Below the pieces are notes generated by a model, which saw nothing but the letters and a program-made list of their open reading frames with translations, made no database searches and was not told the origin of the DNA. This document shows positions 44,931 through 60,103 of a stretch of 64,000 bases of DNA, one piece after another. A program made the position numbers and the translations under genes. Location: contig NC_079424.1 of assembly GCF_026213295.1 (NCBI RefSeq), forward strand, positions 19,335,494 to 19,399,493, written 5' to 3'. This DNA is from Gadus chalcogrammus. Taxonomy: Eukaryota > Chordata > Actinopteri > Gadiformes > Gadidae. Numbering within the stretch: the stretch's first letter is position 1; each line of letters begins with the position of its first letter.

Positions 44931-47389
44931 ACAACAGCAACAAGAAAGATTGCACAATACGAGAAGTTCAAACGTGGTGAAATGTGATGTGTTGACAAGT
45001 TGGAAAGAGTGCCGTGACCGGGGCTGAGGTGGGGGGGGGGGGGTGGTTTGTGTGTGTACATGTGCGTGTGGGAGGAAGGTGGGCTGGAGGTGTGGGAGGC
45101 GCAGGGGAGGGAGGAGGGACGGGGTCGGGTGTGTGGGGGGGGTACACATCCTGCGTGAAACCGCTTCCTGAGACAAAGCATGGCCGTTGTGTCTCTGACG
45201 GTAAATAAATACTCACTCCTCCACGCCGCTTCCGTCAACTGTCGGCGTCCACCTCTCCCAATCGCCTTCAAGTCCCAACAGGAAGGTGCAGGGAGGCCAG
45301 GGAGATACCCGCTTTGATTTGCTCCTCGATGCGGTCGCTGGCCCCCCCGGTCGCAACACCCTCCCTCCTCATACTCATAAAGTATGAGTAAAGTATGAGC
45401 CCCCCCCCGCGGGCGAACGCCATGCCGATCGGCCAGAACAGGACTCCGTCACCTTTATTTAACCGCTGTTTCCACACCCCACCGCCCCGTACAAGCCGGG
45501 GGGGAATCACCAGTGGGTGCTGCCCCCCCCCCCCCCCCCCCCCCGGTCGGTGGTCTGTGTACCAAAGGGACGTGAGGCAGCCACCTCCCAAGACGCCAGG
45601 CGCCGCAGCAGTACCTCCGCTGAGGAACACTGCAACTGTGCTACCTGCGGATGCTTACACCCCCAACCCCCCCCATTCCCCTACCGCCTCCCCCCCCCCC
45701 CCACCACCACCACGCATTATCACAGGAGACGCAGCCAGGCAACGGAGCATGTCGGAGGCAACAGCTGAGACATGACGAGCTCAGAGTCCACAAATTGCTC
45801 TCTGTTGTCAGGCTCTGCTCAGACAGGGCCGGTGCGTGACGGGTGCATTATGTGTGCGGAGCGTTCATTCCACGCGTGGTCGCTTTGCCCGCTAGTGCGA
45901 ATCCCGCGTCGTGTGGAACTGTACACACAATCACAGGGATCTGGGGGGGGGAGAATAGAAACATAACTAAGAAGCAAATGAAAGCCTGTTTGTCGAGGTT
46001 AATTCCTCCTGGTCTTCTTCTTTGTTTTGTGAGTGTCCGTTTTGACGATAGGTTGGAGCTCCCCCCCCCCACCCCGGCCTGGATCCTCGACGGCCGTCTT
46101 GATCTGCTCTGTTTCGCCCCCCTTGTTACGCAGAGTGGGATCTCATTTATTCGCACCGCTCCTTTGCTAGTTCTCGTGTTGTTTCAATGTCTTTCCACTG
46201 ATTTGAGAGCCCCCCCCGCTTCTGAATTTTAATTTTACTTAATGCAAAATTCTAAAGTCGGCCCAAATTTGTTTTCCATTCGTCATTTCTTCCAAAAGAC
46301 ATCTTCTCAGAAATTATTAATAACATTCGCATGTGCGGGGGATTCAAAACAAAAAACAAAAAGGGGGAATTCTAAACTGTGATAAGTAATTAGTGAACCA
46401 AAAAATATTCTAATACGTTTTATTTTGATCAGTAGCACTTTCCCCCTTGTGCCACAGGCGTCACTTCTTTGTGATAGTATCACACCATCCGTTCTCTCAG
46501 ATGACGGTTTGAAAAACCTCCTTATGAAGAACACATGTCCTCATGAGGATTCTATGGCCTTTTGGGGACTATCTTGTACTTATCTGGTACTTTTGAGGAT
46601 TGTCCTCATGGGAGAATGTAAATGAAGATGAACCCACAACATTGCGACGGGACCTGGTTCAGACACACTGGGTGTTAAAGTGTTTGCCTGAGGAGAAGGC
46701 TCACTGACCAGACACGTACTCAGAAGACTAACTTCTCACCGTGCAGGTCTCATCCTGCCCAGGGGAAGTGTGGAAGTGAGTGGGACTTGGTGTTAGTGGG
46801 GATGAGAATGTCTCTGTGTATGTTTGTGTGTTCATCAATGAGTTTCATTGTGTATTGGTATATGTTTTAGTGTATGTGTTTATGTTGTAGTCTAATGTGT
46901 ATATGTTTTAGTGTGTGTGTATGATTGCGAGTTTGATGTCATTGTGCTAGTTTGTGTGGGGGTCAATTTATTTGTTTTCCGTGAGATTGTACTATTTTGT
47001 GTGTGCTGTGTACGCCAATTTGTTTGTTTATCTGTGTTTGCATGCATGCGTGTGTGGTATCCTCTGAACCTCTGTTTGGTCATTTCCTGTACAAAGACAC
47101 AACAAGCACGCAAAGAATAACACAAAACACACTCTTCCGCCTGTCACCCACAAAAAGGGTGTTCTCCGCACGAGCGACTAACCCAGCATCATTTTAAAAT
47201 TAAAACAATTCTCTCTCCCTCCCTCTCTCTGGCCCATTACCACCTGCCATGCAGTAAGGACCGGGCCAGGCCTCTTGTCTCTGTATGTACCTTGAGGCCA
47301 GCACAAAGGGGAAATGCAAAGATGACCCCTTTTATTTGCTCGGACCAAACTCCCTTCGAGCCGTATACAGAAATACATGATGAATCGCC
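44931..47389. other. Non-coding DNA with G and C runs
   Basis: G runs lie at 45030-45041 and 45136-45141. C runs lie at 45401-45408, 45523-45544 (22 C) and 45689-45702. A small inverted pair is at about 45370-45398 (ATACTCATAAAGTATGAGTA). About 46800-47060 is a degenerate GT-rich stretch. No gene recognised. Confidence 0.45.
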
Positions 47390-47434
47390 AACGCACAACG
47401 CACAACACACAACACACAACACACAACACACAAC
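47390..47434 (+). repeat. 7-bp tandem repeat (ACACAAC)n
   Basis: About six tandem units of CACAACG grading into CACAACA. It arises next to a mixed unique sequence. Confidence 0.85.
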
Positions 47435-48969
47435 CCGCGTACAAAATAACTGGGTCGGGGTACCTTATGTGACCCAGCCGCAGGGGGACACAAGTTCATG
47501 CTGAAAATCGAATGTTACTAATTTTTGATAGTGTGCCCATTTTTTTTCTATCCTTCGCTCTGCCTCTCTTGCCATCCCCTCCTTCTCTCTCCTTCTCCGT
47601 CATCCTTATCCCTTTCCATTTCTGTCGGTCTTTTTCCATCTTTCTTCTGCCCATCGCTCACATCAGCACACCGACGCATCAGCACCTCAAGAATTCAGTC
47701 AGACAGATAGATGGCGACCCCTAAGGAAGACACCGGCCCCTCACCACCCCCCCCCCCCCCCCCCGCGCCGTCTCCAGCACCACGAGGTTGTGAGCGGACT
47801 GAGGGATGAGGGTGAGCACGCGGGAGGGGGGGGACTTCCTGTCCCTCCCTGCGTGCACCCGGCGGCGAGTTGGACGACGGAGGGCGCCAGATAGGAACTG
47901 CCCTTCCCAGAGGTCAAGGGGAAGTGTTCGCTTGGTGCGCTGTTTTTTTCCTCTCGGTCCGGCTCCACTGGCTCGAGCCCGAATGCGGCAGCAGTTTTAT
48001 GTTTATGAGCCCTCCTGATGGGGATACATATATCCATTAGATGTGAGTCAAGGGGAAGGCGGAGGGCGGAGCGGGTGGGGGGGGCACCCGTAACCCTCTG
48101 GTATTACCCCGTGACCAAGTGCACCATCAGCACAGAGCGGCGGAAAAAGAAACCGCCTTTTATGGCGACAGATTCACAGGGCCGGACGGCGAGCCACACA
48201 GCGCAGAAATGAGGCGTTAAGTATAGAGGCAGGTCAACTGAGACCGGCCCCAACAGCACAGCCCCCCGTCCACCGTCTCTCTCTCCCTCCCTCCCTCCCT
48301 CCCTCTCGTTCTGCTCACCTACAGCGGAAATCATTAAGGACACGTTAACTTCACAGTCACCGACGTGAGGACTTCGCTACTTCAAATTAAATTCTTGAAC
48401 AATATCTGCGAGAATGTTTTGTTCACAATCGTTGTAATTACTTTGAAAAAAAAACAGAGCGTCAAAGCGTAGAAAATAAACACAGCCTGGCGTGTGTTTG
48501 AGGCCGTGCGGTGTAAGGCGTGTAAGGAGCCCGCTGGGCGCGTCTCATCAGGGGGTCTCCCGCCTGGCACCGCTACTGGGAGCCGGGCGGGAGGCAGGCC
48601 GTCTCGTCCTCACAGGGGGGAGGTTAAAATTGCGAGAAGATTTCCATTACCTCCCGTCACAAATGTCACGTCCTCTTCTGATCATGGAGGCTTGGTGGGG
48701 GGGGGGGGGTTCTCAGACACTCTCAGAGGGGAATTTAAGGAAGGGGGGGGACAGGGGTGCTACAGAGAGGCACGTCAGTGCTAAAGACACTAAACACTGC
48801 GCAGTCACGTAGCCTAGTGCACCTTCTCAGGCATGGCAGTGAGTTGTTTCCCCCCCCTTCATGTGGCCATATGAAGAAAACAAATGGCCGTATGATAACT
48901 TATCCGATCATAAACATGACCTGGTTCCCGTCTTTGCAACCCTTAGCAAGATAATCAAGTGTTTTGTAT
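47435..48969. other. Unique non-coding DNA, partly GC-rich
   Basis: A pyrimidine-rich tract at 47560-47650, a C run at about 47746-47764, a GC-rich zone at 47770-48110, (CCCT)n at about 48283-48303, and G runs at 48697-48708 and 48743-48750. A plus-strand frame at 48018-48212 is open but shows no recognised domain. Confidence 0.45.
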
Positions 48970-49380
48970 TATGTGTGATTGGTTGAAAACCACTCACAGA
49001 AATACACTTTGAAGGAGATTGCTTTGTGCGTCTGATTCATCTCCACATTTTTCATATTTGCAATAAAAGTTCATCATTATCAATGGATTAATGAATTAAT
49101 GGTAAAAGCGATAAAAAGCACATTGGCTTAATCTCTGGGGATGTACTTAAAGCTAATTATGGCCTGATGCAAATGAGCCTAATGAGTTGGATCTCGGAGA
49201 CTCCTGGCGTCAGCTGGCAGAGGGAGATTAAGATCAGAGAACATCGGATATGACAGAATGCCTGCGCGCCACGTAGGATGGGTTTCGAGACTCTCAATCA
49301 AAGCATCTGTACGTTTCAATCTGCCATTTTCTAGGCAGAACCCCACGGCTTTAATGCCAAGTATTGATTTCTAACCATCG
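48970..49380. promoter_or_regulatory. Conserved-element-like block with octamer motif
   Basis: About 400 bp without simple repeats. It has TCATCATTATCAATGGATTA and ATGAATTAATGG (49069-49102), AGCTAATTATGG (49151-49162) and the octamer ATGCAAAT at 49167-49174, followed by GAGCCTAATGAG. The octamer and its GAG flank repeat the arrangement at 5422-5432. The second half is balanced in composition and equally free of repeats. Confidence 0.35.
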
Positions 49381-51281
<1,901 letters not shown>

Positions 51282-51414
51282 AGTTATTTAGCAGGGACTT
51301 TTATCCAAATGGTATGCGTGTTGGCGGTAGGAGTTAGGGCGTCCTGCTCAAGGACGCCGACAGTTAGTTTGTGGATCTTGGGGTTTGAACCCAGAATCTA
51401 TCCTACCAACCCCA
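51282..51414 (-). mobile_element. tRNA-derived SINE, minus strand
   Basis: Read on the minus strand: TGGGGTTGGTAGGATAG then the B-box-like GGGTTCAAACCCC (51380-51392), CCTTGAGCAGGACGCCCTAA (51337-51356), and the tail ATTTGGATAAAAGTCCCTGC with TAAATAACTA (51282-51310). All parts match the order of the copy at 40612. The tail is better preserved here. Confidence 0.8.
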
Positions 51415-51430
51415 CTTTTGATTAGGATCA

Positions 51431-51530
51431 TTCAATTCAATTCAAAGTGTTTATTGTCATATGCACAAATGAGACGTTCTCAGCTGTGCAATGAAATTCT
51501 TCCTATGTTTCCACAGACTGAATGCCAAGA
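51431..51530 (-). mobile_element. Probable interspersed repeat fragment (fish retroelement end)
   Basis: The words GTTTATTGTCATATGCACA and GCAATGAAATTCTTCC form a sequence that recurs widely in fish genomes as the end of a retroelement. I rely on memory of the pattern and cannot assign a family. It lies just after the SINE at 51282-51414. Confidence 0.4.
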
Positions 51531-51615
51531 TTTTTTATCAGATAGATAGATGGAAGAAATAATACATTTAAGTAAAAAAAAAAGGGTTTGGATTATTTTG
51601 TGTCGTATGACTTAA

Positions 51616-52000
51616 AGCTGCAGTGTGTAGGATCAGGGTCATCTTGTGGATGAAGACAGAACCCAACTGATTCAACCCCTCCCTCTCCAACACGTAGGAG
51701 GAGCCACAGTGATTGCTATCTATCAAGGAACTAGACATTTCTGTTAATTATATTTAGTTATCAAGTCTGTAAAACTATGGGTTATAACCTACGTGTAAGA
51801 TAGCAACTATGATTGTAAAATTATCAGTGCTGTGCTACTATAGGAACAATGGGGAATAAAGAAACTATGTATATAATCCTTCTTATTTCTACATTAAGGG
51901 ATCATTATATAGGAATGAAAACCCAATTAAAACATAATCATGAATATTATATCCCTTTTCTGCCAAGCCCGCTCCGGTAGATGTGCCAAAATTCTACACC
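51616..52000. mobile_element. TTAA-flanked MITE, about 385 bp
   Basis: The left end AGCTGCAGTGTGTAGGATC and the right end AAATTCTACACC form a partial inverted repeat (GTGTAGRAT / ATTCTACAC). Each side is flanked by TTAA (51612-51615 and 52001-52004), the target duplication of piggyBac- and Kolobok-type elements. AGCTGCAGTGTGTAGGAT is a common start of small fish elements. The right end appears to lack a few bases relative to the left. The interior is AT-rich and non-coding. Confidence 0.65.
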
Positions 52001-52004
52001 TTAA

Positions 52005-54402
<2,398 letters not shown>

Positions 54403-54601
54403 CTCCCTTTCTCCTCTTCCTGGCCGTTGTTTATTTATTTTTTCTCCTTTTTCTGTGTTGCAGAAATGTGTTCCACATTGCCGGGGCGCTTTGCAGCGGT
54501 GGCGGCGGCTGCAGCTGTTGGCTGTTAGTAGCCCAGGGATGACACAGTTCACCAGTTCTCAAGGAGGAGAGAGCCAGCCCACAGAACTGCACAGCTGCAG
54601 C

Positions 54602-55013
54602 CCAAGAGGAGAGAGAGGCTCGGGAAGCCCGCTAAGAGAGGAGAGGGTGGGGAGGGAGAGAGAGGAGAGAGGAGGAGAGGAGAGAGAGGAGGGCAAGAGA
54701 GGAGAGGGAGAGAGGGGAAGAGGAGCGAGAGCAGAGCAGAGAGGATGAGAGGATAGGAGAGGAGGGCGGAGAGGGGCGGGTGGAGAGGGGTTCTGAAAGG
54801 CCGGCCCAATGCTGAGGGTTGGGGACTGGAGGAGAGGTAGAAAAGGAGAGGGGAAGAGGAGACAGAAAGGAGAAGAGGAGAGGAGAGAGGGAAGGTATAG
54901 AAAGAGGAGCGAGGGCGGGAGAAAGTGGAAGGGAGGGAAGAGGGAGGAGGGAGGGATGGGAGGAGATAAGGGAAGAAGGAAAAGAGAGGGAGGAGCGGTA
55001 AAGGAGAAGAGGA
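54602..55013 (+). repeat. Long polypurine tract (GA/GGA-rich), about 410 bp
   Basis: The plus strand is overwhelmingly A and G, with GAGAGGAG, GGAGAGGG and AGGGAGG words. Only short interruptions occur (about 54774-54832). It is degenerate, not a perfect microsatellite. Such strand-asymmetric tracts can adopt triplex structures. The Ser-Leu-Pro frames on the minus strand are artefacts. Confidence 0.9.
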
Positions 55014-56288
55014 TAATCTGTGTTCTTCAAAACCAGCGGCTACTTTAGGAGATGATAGCAATAATAATAATAATAAGATAAGGAAATTACTTCATAGCGA
55101 CGAATTCTGCCAGGCGGGGGGGGGTTGCTCTTCAGTTACTCTGCCCGACGAAGAGGGGACCCACAGCAGGCAGTAAACCCGGCTTTAACAGAGGGGACGG
55201 CTACGAGTTGCCGTATGGATTGTTTTCGGCTCCATCCCGCTCTCCAAATGCCCCCCCCCATGCCCCCCCCCCCATGCACTCCTCATTAACTCCAGTCTTG
55301 TCCAGTTCATCAGAGCCCGAGGGGGACATCGCGAGGGTGGAGGACCACAACGTCACTAGCCCCCTCGAGTCGCACAGAGCCTGCATGTGGAGCAACAGGC
55401 TCCCGGCCAAGCCGCCGGGCTGACCTATGGGGAGGGTGGAGAGGGAGGGGGGGAGGGCGGCTTTAGGTTATTACCCGTCACCGCTGTGTAAGCGAGTGGG
55501 CACCGTGTGAGTACCATCTGGGTACCACTTACTTAAGGGCTGGCAGAGGTCCCGCCGGCGAGCAGTGACGGCCTGGCAACGGGAAGAAAGTGGGAACAAA
55601 ATTGCATCATTTACTTAACATTTGCCTTTGTCGCTTTTTAAACCCCCCCCCCCATGACTAAATCATTTGGTTATGCCGCCTGTGAGATGCGAGGCGGCGG
55701 CTCGCCGACGCACTTCAGAGCCGCAGTCAACCGCCATCGATAAAATAAAAACAGGGAGTGATGAAAGACGGGAGAGGACTCCATTAACGAGGCGCCCCCG
55801 CCAGCCTCACGTGTCCGTTCACGTCAGGAGGAGTGCGGTTCCCAGCGCGTAATGTACAGCGCGCCGCCAATAAACAGACAATAAACACATTGTAATTAGA
55901 ACGCCAACTAATTACGTACGCCACAAGGGGACGGCCGCGGCGCGTGCTAATTGTCAGAGTAATGTGAGGGAGGGCGGGGGGGGGGGGGGGGTTGTATCTG
56001 CAGCGGTGAGTAGGAGATAGGTGGGGGGGGGCTGGTGGGGACGGAGCCTGCAGGCCCGACGCTAGCCCCATATTCCCCGCTCACCTCCGCAGGGTAAAAG
56101 GCAAATAATTCAATTGGCACCGCTCCAAAGAAGAAGAACCGTCCAAACAGCCCGATTCAGCAGGGACAAGTCCCGGGCAAAAATAATAACATTAACCCAT
56201 TAGCAAGAGTGGGCCGAGAGAGTATGCTAATATGCCTTGTTGTTTTTTAACACTTACAGGACTGTTGAAGAAGAAGGACCAATTCAGT
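55014..56288. other. Unique non-coding DNA
   Basis: (ATA)n at 55060-55074. G and C runs at 55115-55124, 55251-55259, 55265-55274, 55644-55654 and 55976-55991. About 55880-55920 has TTGTAATTAGAACGCC and CTAATTACG words. On the minus strand a pyrimidine tract ending CTTTGGAG, a 38-nt open stretch and a GTGAGC donor (about 56089-56130) form a possible micro-exon, judged too weak to call. Confidence 0.45.
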
Positions 56289-56624
56289 TATTTATTGTCC
56301 CTTTTTGGGGGAAATTCTTTCACTGCTTTTGACCCCTCCGGGAGCCGGTGAACACATGCACACTGGCATGGCCGGTGAACACATGAACACTGGCATGGCC
56401 GGTGAACACATGAACACTGGCATGGCCGGTGAACACATGCACACTGGCATGGCCGGAGCAGAGAGGAGCCGCAGGTGGGGGTTTCAGGTGCCTTACTCAA
56501 AGGCACCACATCCTTGGATGAGGACGCAGAAGAGTGCTGTCCACATTTTTTCTGTACTTGTCGGGAATCGAGCCGGCCGACCACTGGTTACCGGTCCAAC
56601 TCGTTACCCAGTGGGCGACGCCCC
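56289..56624 (-). mobile_element. SINE-type repeat carrying an internal minisatellite
   Basis: On the minus strand the head is GGGGCGTCGCCCACTGGGTA with CGAGTTGG and the B-box-like GGCTCGATTCCCG (56561-56573). Next comes GTGCCTTTGAGTAAGGCACC (56488-56507) and finally a tail whose plus-strand form is TTTATTGTCCCTTTTTGGGG with GAAATTC. This is the order of a widespread fish repeat. A 27-bp unit within it has been amplified to four copies. Confidence 0.65.
56347..56454 (+). repeat. 27-bp minisatellite, exactly four copies
   Basis: Units start at 56347, 56374, 56401 and 56428. Each is GGTGAACACATG, then C or A, then ACACTGGCATGGCC. Copies 1 and 4 share the C variant, and copies 2 and 3 share the A variant. 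The unit lies inside the repeat element above, at the position where fish copies of this family normally read GTGAACACA. Confidence 0.95.
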
Positions 56625-58273
56625 TGATGTCACTGGGAGAGGAGGGTACGGACGGAGCCCCAGAGGGCTGCTAAGCGGGGCCCCTGGCGGTTCCTCGGCG
56701 GTACAGGAGCCATGTGTCCTGGGGTTTGGTTCTGTCTGAACCTGCCGCCGATCTAACCAAGGGCAAAGATGACCACTGGCATATTTTACCATTCCAGCCC
56801 ACGGTTCAGGAAGGAACCTTTTCTAAATGATGGAGAGAGAGAGAAAAGCAAAAGACTTCCAACGCAAGGATCAGGGTACTCGCTCAGAACCCTTTTTGAA
56901 TGCACCCGGTGAAATGCTGCACAGGTCTCCGTTGCCGTCCAATGATGTAACGTCTGTAACTTTGTGTGCTATCGTTGCCAGGGAATCCTTCCTTGGAAAA
57001 GTTGATGCCTAAATAAAGGTTTAAAAAGCTTCTGAAAGTTGAAGCTATAGTTGGTACAATAAACGGGACAATAACCCAAAAGTGTTCCAGTCCACCTAAC
57101 TCCAAAGAACATCACTTCACACTCACTTTTAAGTGCGCTTTAAGGCCATAGATGACAATAGGCCTGTTTCCTTACACAAGGTAACTACAGTGTGACCGAT
57201 ATATAATTAGTGTGACTGCAACTTTCTGATGAATCATCCAGCAGACAGGGAGAGAGCTTTGGCGTCCCTATCATTGACATATTGACGGGTAATAGAACAC
57301 AAAACACAACCCCAACACTGGTATGATCTCACCAAATGGTAGTGTAAATCCTGAAAAACCATAATAACAATAACATCAAATGCATTATTGGCCTGAAAGA
57401 AGGGCTGAAAGAATCATTGCAATGATGATTGCTCTGCAAACATCAATATACTGCACCACAATACACTCATGAACATTTCAACCGGTCCAACTGTTGCCCT
57501 ATAACTAGAGGTGTGTAGTAACGAAGGCCATCCTAATAGACCATCTTTGTAAAATATACTGCTAGCTTCTCCCGTCCCTCTCATATATTGGACATGACAA
57601 TTTTAGGCCACATGTTGGCCGGTTCTCATGGTAACGGTTCATATCTTCATGTTTCTGTTATTCAAGGCCAATAATATATTGAATCATCAGCCACTACGAG
57701 TCAAAAGAATACAACTTCAAGAGTTAGATAAAGCTGCTTCTCCACAAGTTCATGGGAACAATTGGTGTTCTTCAACTTGTACCGTTTTATGTATGATTCT
57801 GTCCCTTTTTGTGTGTCTCCTGTGCAAGGTCGACCAGAACAATTCGCCTGTGGCCGACGAGGTCTTTAACACAGCGCCTACGACAGATAAAAGCCACCAG
57901 AAGAAAAGAGTGAGTGGGAGAGGATGGCGGAGTGAGCGGGGTGGGGGGGGAGAGATAGAGAGAGGGAAGGAGAGATTGAACAGGACTCTCAATCTACATC
58001 TATCTCCTGTTCTAATGCAGCCACTATCCTCCGAGAAGAGCCTGATCATTCATCCCCTTCACGAGTTATTTGCGATATTTGCAAAAAAGAAGAAAAGAAA
58101 ATTATAAAATAAGACAGATTACACTGCAGGGGGTTTAGTGGGAGTGATTGAAATTCTGTGAAAGTAAGGCCGATCAATCGTAACACAAACACACAGGACC
58201 ACACTTTACTGACATAAACAACGCTCAGCTCTGGGATATGCGAAACAAACAAACAAAACCAAGATTGATTTAC
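56625..58273. other. Unique non-coding DNA
   Basis: No gene recognised. Mixed composition, with a GA-rich patch at 57945-57975. The plus-strand frame at 57628-58107 (159 codons) has a hydrophobic segment (VLCMILSLFVCLLC) but no recognisable family. It has no splice or promoter support and is most likely chance. Confidence 0.4.
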
Positions 58274-58277
58274 TTAA

Positions 58278-60099
58278 AGGTTGGGTACGGAATTCGCTTT
58301 TTTGGCCATTTTTGCAAAATTACTTGAAATCCTTATCATAACCCGCTTACAGCCACTGAGTCAGAAGTACTGACATGAAAATTAAACTTGTCAATCATCT
58401 GTGGAACGGGCAGGGCTCGAAAAACTCCAGCCAATCATTTGGATTGCCACCTCGTTGCATTGGACAGTAAGTACGTCAATCAAACGGTCGTACTGCACTC
58501 CCCCTCCCCCGCGCCCCGTGCGCGACCCCTTCGTGCAGTACTCGTGACCCAGAGCTCGTGACCCAGAGCAAGCTCCTGTTTGTATCCTGCGGTAGCTACT
58601 GGAACTAGTTAATCCACATTTGGACCTAGCAGTAGAAGACAATTTCCATGGCAGACAAGACGCCACCATCCCCACCACCACCACCACCACCACCAGCAAA
58701 GAGAAGGAAAACTCTTTTTCAGAGAGTAATTGATAATAAAAACGCTGAAAGAGAAAAACTGAAATCAAGAATAATCCTAGGCGCTGCTTTTGAACGTTGG
58801 CGGCAACTGAAGGACGAGAAGGGTCTAAAAACCGATGCTTGTGTGGCGGTTTACCTAGTTTCAAAGTTTATACCGTTTATACTCGGTAATACCGGTGTTG
58901 AGACGAGTGTATTACTCGGTGTGAAAATGTCCACACCGCGGCAACCCTAGTGAAAACCAGGACTTCCAATACAATTATATGAAACAAACATACATTTTCT
59001 AAAAAGAGTAATGATTTATGTGACCGTTTAATGTTTATAACATCTGGTGCAACCATAGCCGCGAGAACGTATTCTCAGCAGGGGGTGCTGGAAAAAAAAA
59101 CCCGGCCTGCACTAGACTCGCAACTCGTCACATTGATAAAAAAAGATATATAGCAGCGCAGCTCAATTACACCAGTGCATGCGCGCACAGTTGAAAATCG
59201 ATCGTTGTGTTCACTTCCTTCACACCATGGTTCACATCCAGCTGCTCACAGAACAAGTTTAGCGCACCACCGCTACCCTCACACTTTTTCATATAACCTT
59301 TTTTCAGCACTAGGACATATGAGCATTAAATAAATGCTGCGTCTCAACATGCCTTGGACAGCAGCGAGGATGACTCGCTTTGCCACGGGCCGAAACAGTT
59401 CGGAGCGACCACAGCCAGAGCGAACACAGCGGGGCAGAGGAGTGTCAGGAAGTCTTTGGTGTACACATCAGTACGGCCTATTTGCACTACTGTTTAGTGG
59501 CAATGCAGAGTTTTATTCTATGCCTTTTTATTTTCGTATATTATTTCAATTAATACAATTTATTTATTCATGAAATCAAGATCTGGTCTTCAAATCTTTT
59601 TTCCAAATATAGGTCGTATTACAATGGGGTTTGTGTTTATATTCGGACCAATACGGTACAGCGGACGCTCACATGACGTTAAGCATTTACTGGTGCATAA
59701 TGTGACGCTTCAGAACCTAAAATCCCGTTTCTCCCCGTTGATACGACAACACATAACCGGCGTTTTCAGAAATCTCCACTTTGGCCGAAGTTTTTAGAAA
59801 TCATCGTTTTCTGTGATAAGACAGGGCCTCGGACAGGGGGTGTTGCAGCACCCCCAAAACCCCTACTTCCCGCGGTACTGGGTGCAATTTACAGCTGAAT
59901 GTAGTGGCATGTTGTTAAACGAAAACCTACGCTAGCCTGGCTCGCTCTCGCGCATCTCTGTTCGCGCTCGTGCATGATTGCGCGTCCAGGTACTTGGAAT
60001 GGGTGGAGTCAGAGTCAGCGTTGAAGGAGAGGGGGTAGGACCATTTGAGTTGTGTATTTTCAAAATCTGCTGGCGTTTCGCAAATCGCGTACCCAACCT
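58278..60099. mobile_element. TTAA-flanked DNA transposon, degraded, 1.8 kb
   Basis: Left end AGGTTGGGTACG and right end CGTACCCAACCT are a perfect 12-bp inverted repeat that continues imperfectly for about 28 bp. Both are flanked by TTAA (58274-58277 and 60100-60103). TTAA duplication is the hallmark of the piggyBac and Kolobok superfamilies. The interior has one short protein-like frame near the left end and no intact transposase. A stretch ending GCGGCAACCCTAG (to 58949) looks like the end of another transposon inserted inside. It is a decayed or non-autonomous copy. Confidence 0.82.
58648..58857 (+). pseudogene. Transposon-borne ORF remnant (proline-rich, basic)
   Basis: A frame starts at an ATG (context TTCCATGG) and reads MADKTPPSP, a run of about ten prolines, the basic motif AKRRKTLFQR, and then the helical, charged stretch AFERWRQLKDEKGLKTDA. 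The last stretch resembles a short segment that I recall from many fish proteins linked to DNA transposons; I cannot name the domain. The sense breaks off near 58858, where unrelated, transposon-end-like sequence begins, so the product is truncated. It is not a host gene as far as I can see. Confidence 0.5.
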
Positions 60100-60103
60100 T
60101 TAA

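Noticed and set aside
44413..45027. 204-codon plus-strand frame with poly-His
   Set aside because: It is driven by the ACC array and a CA array.
57628..58107. 159-codon plus-strand frame with a hydrophobic segment
   Set aside because: No recognisable family, no splice or promoter support, and a low-complexity charged end in a GA-rich patch.
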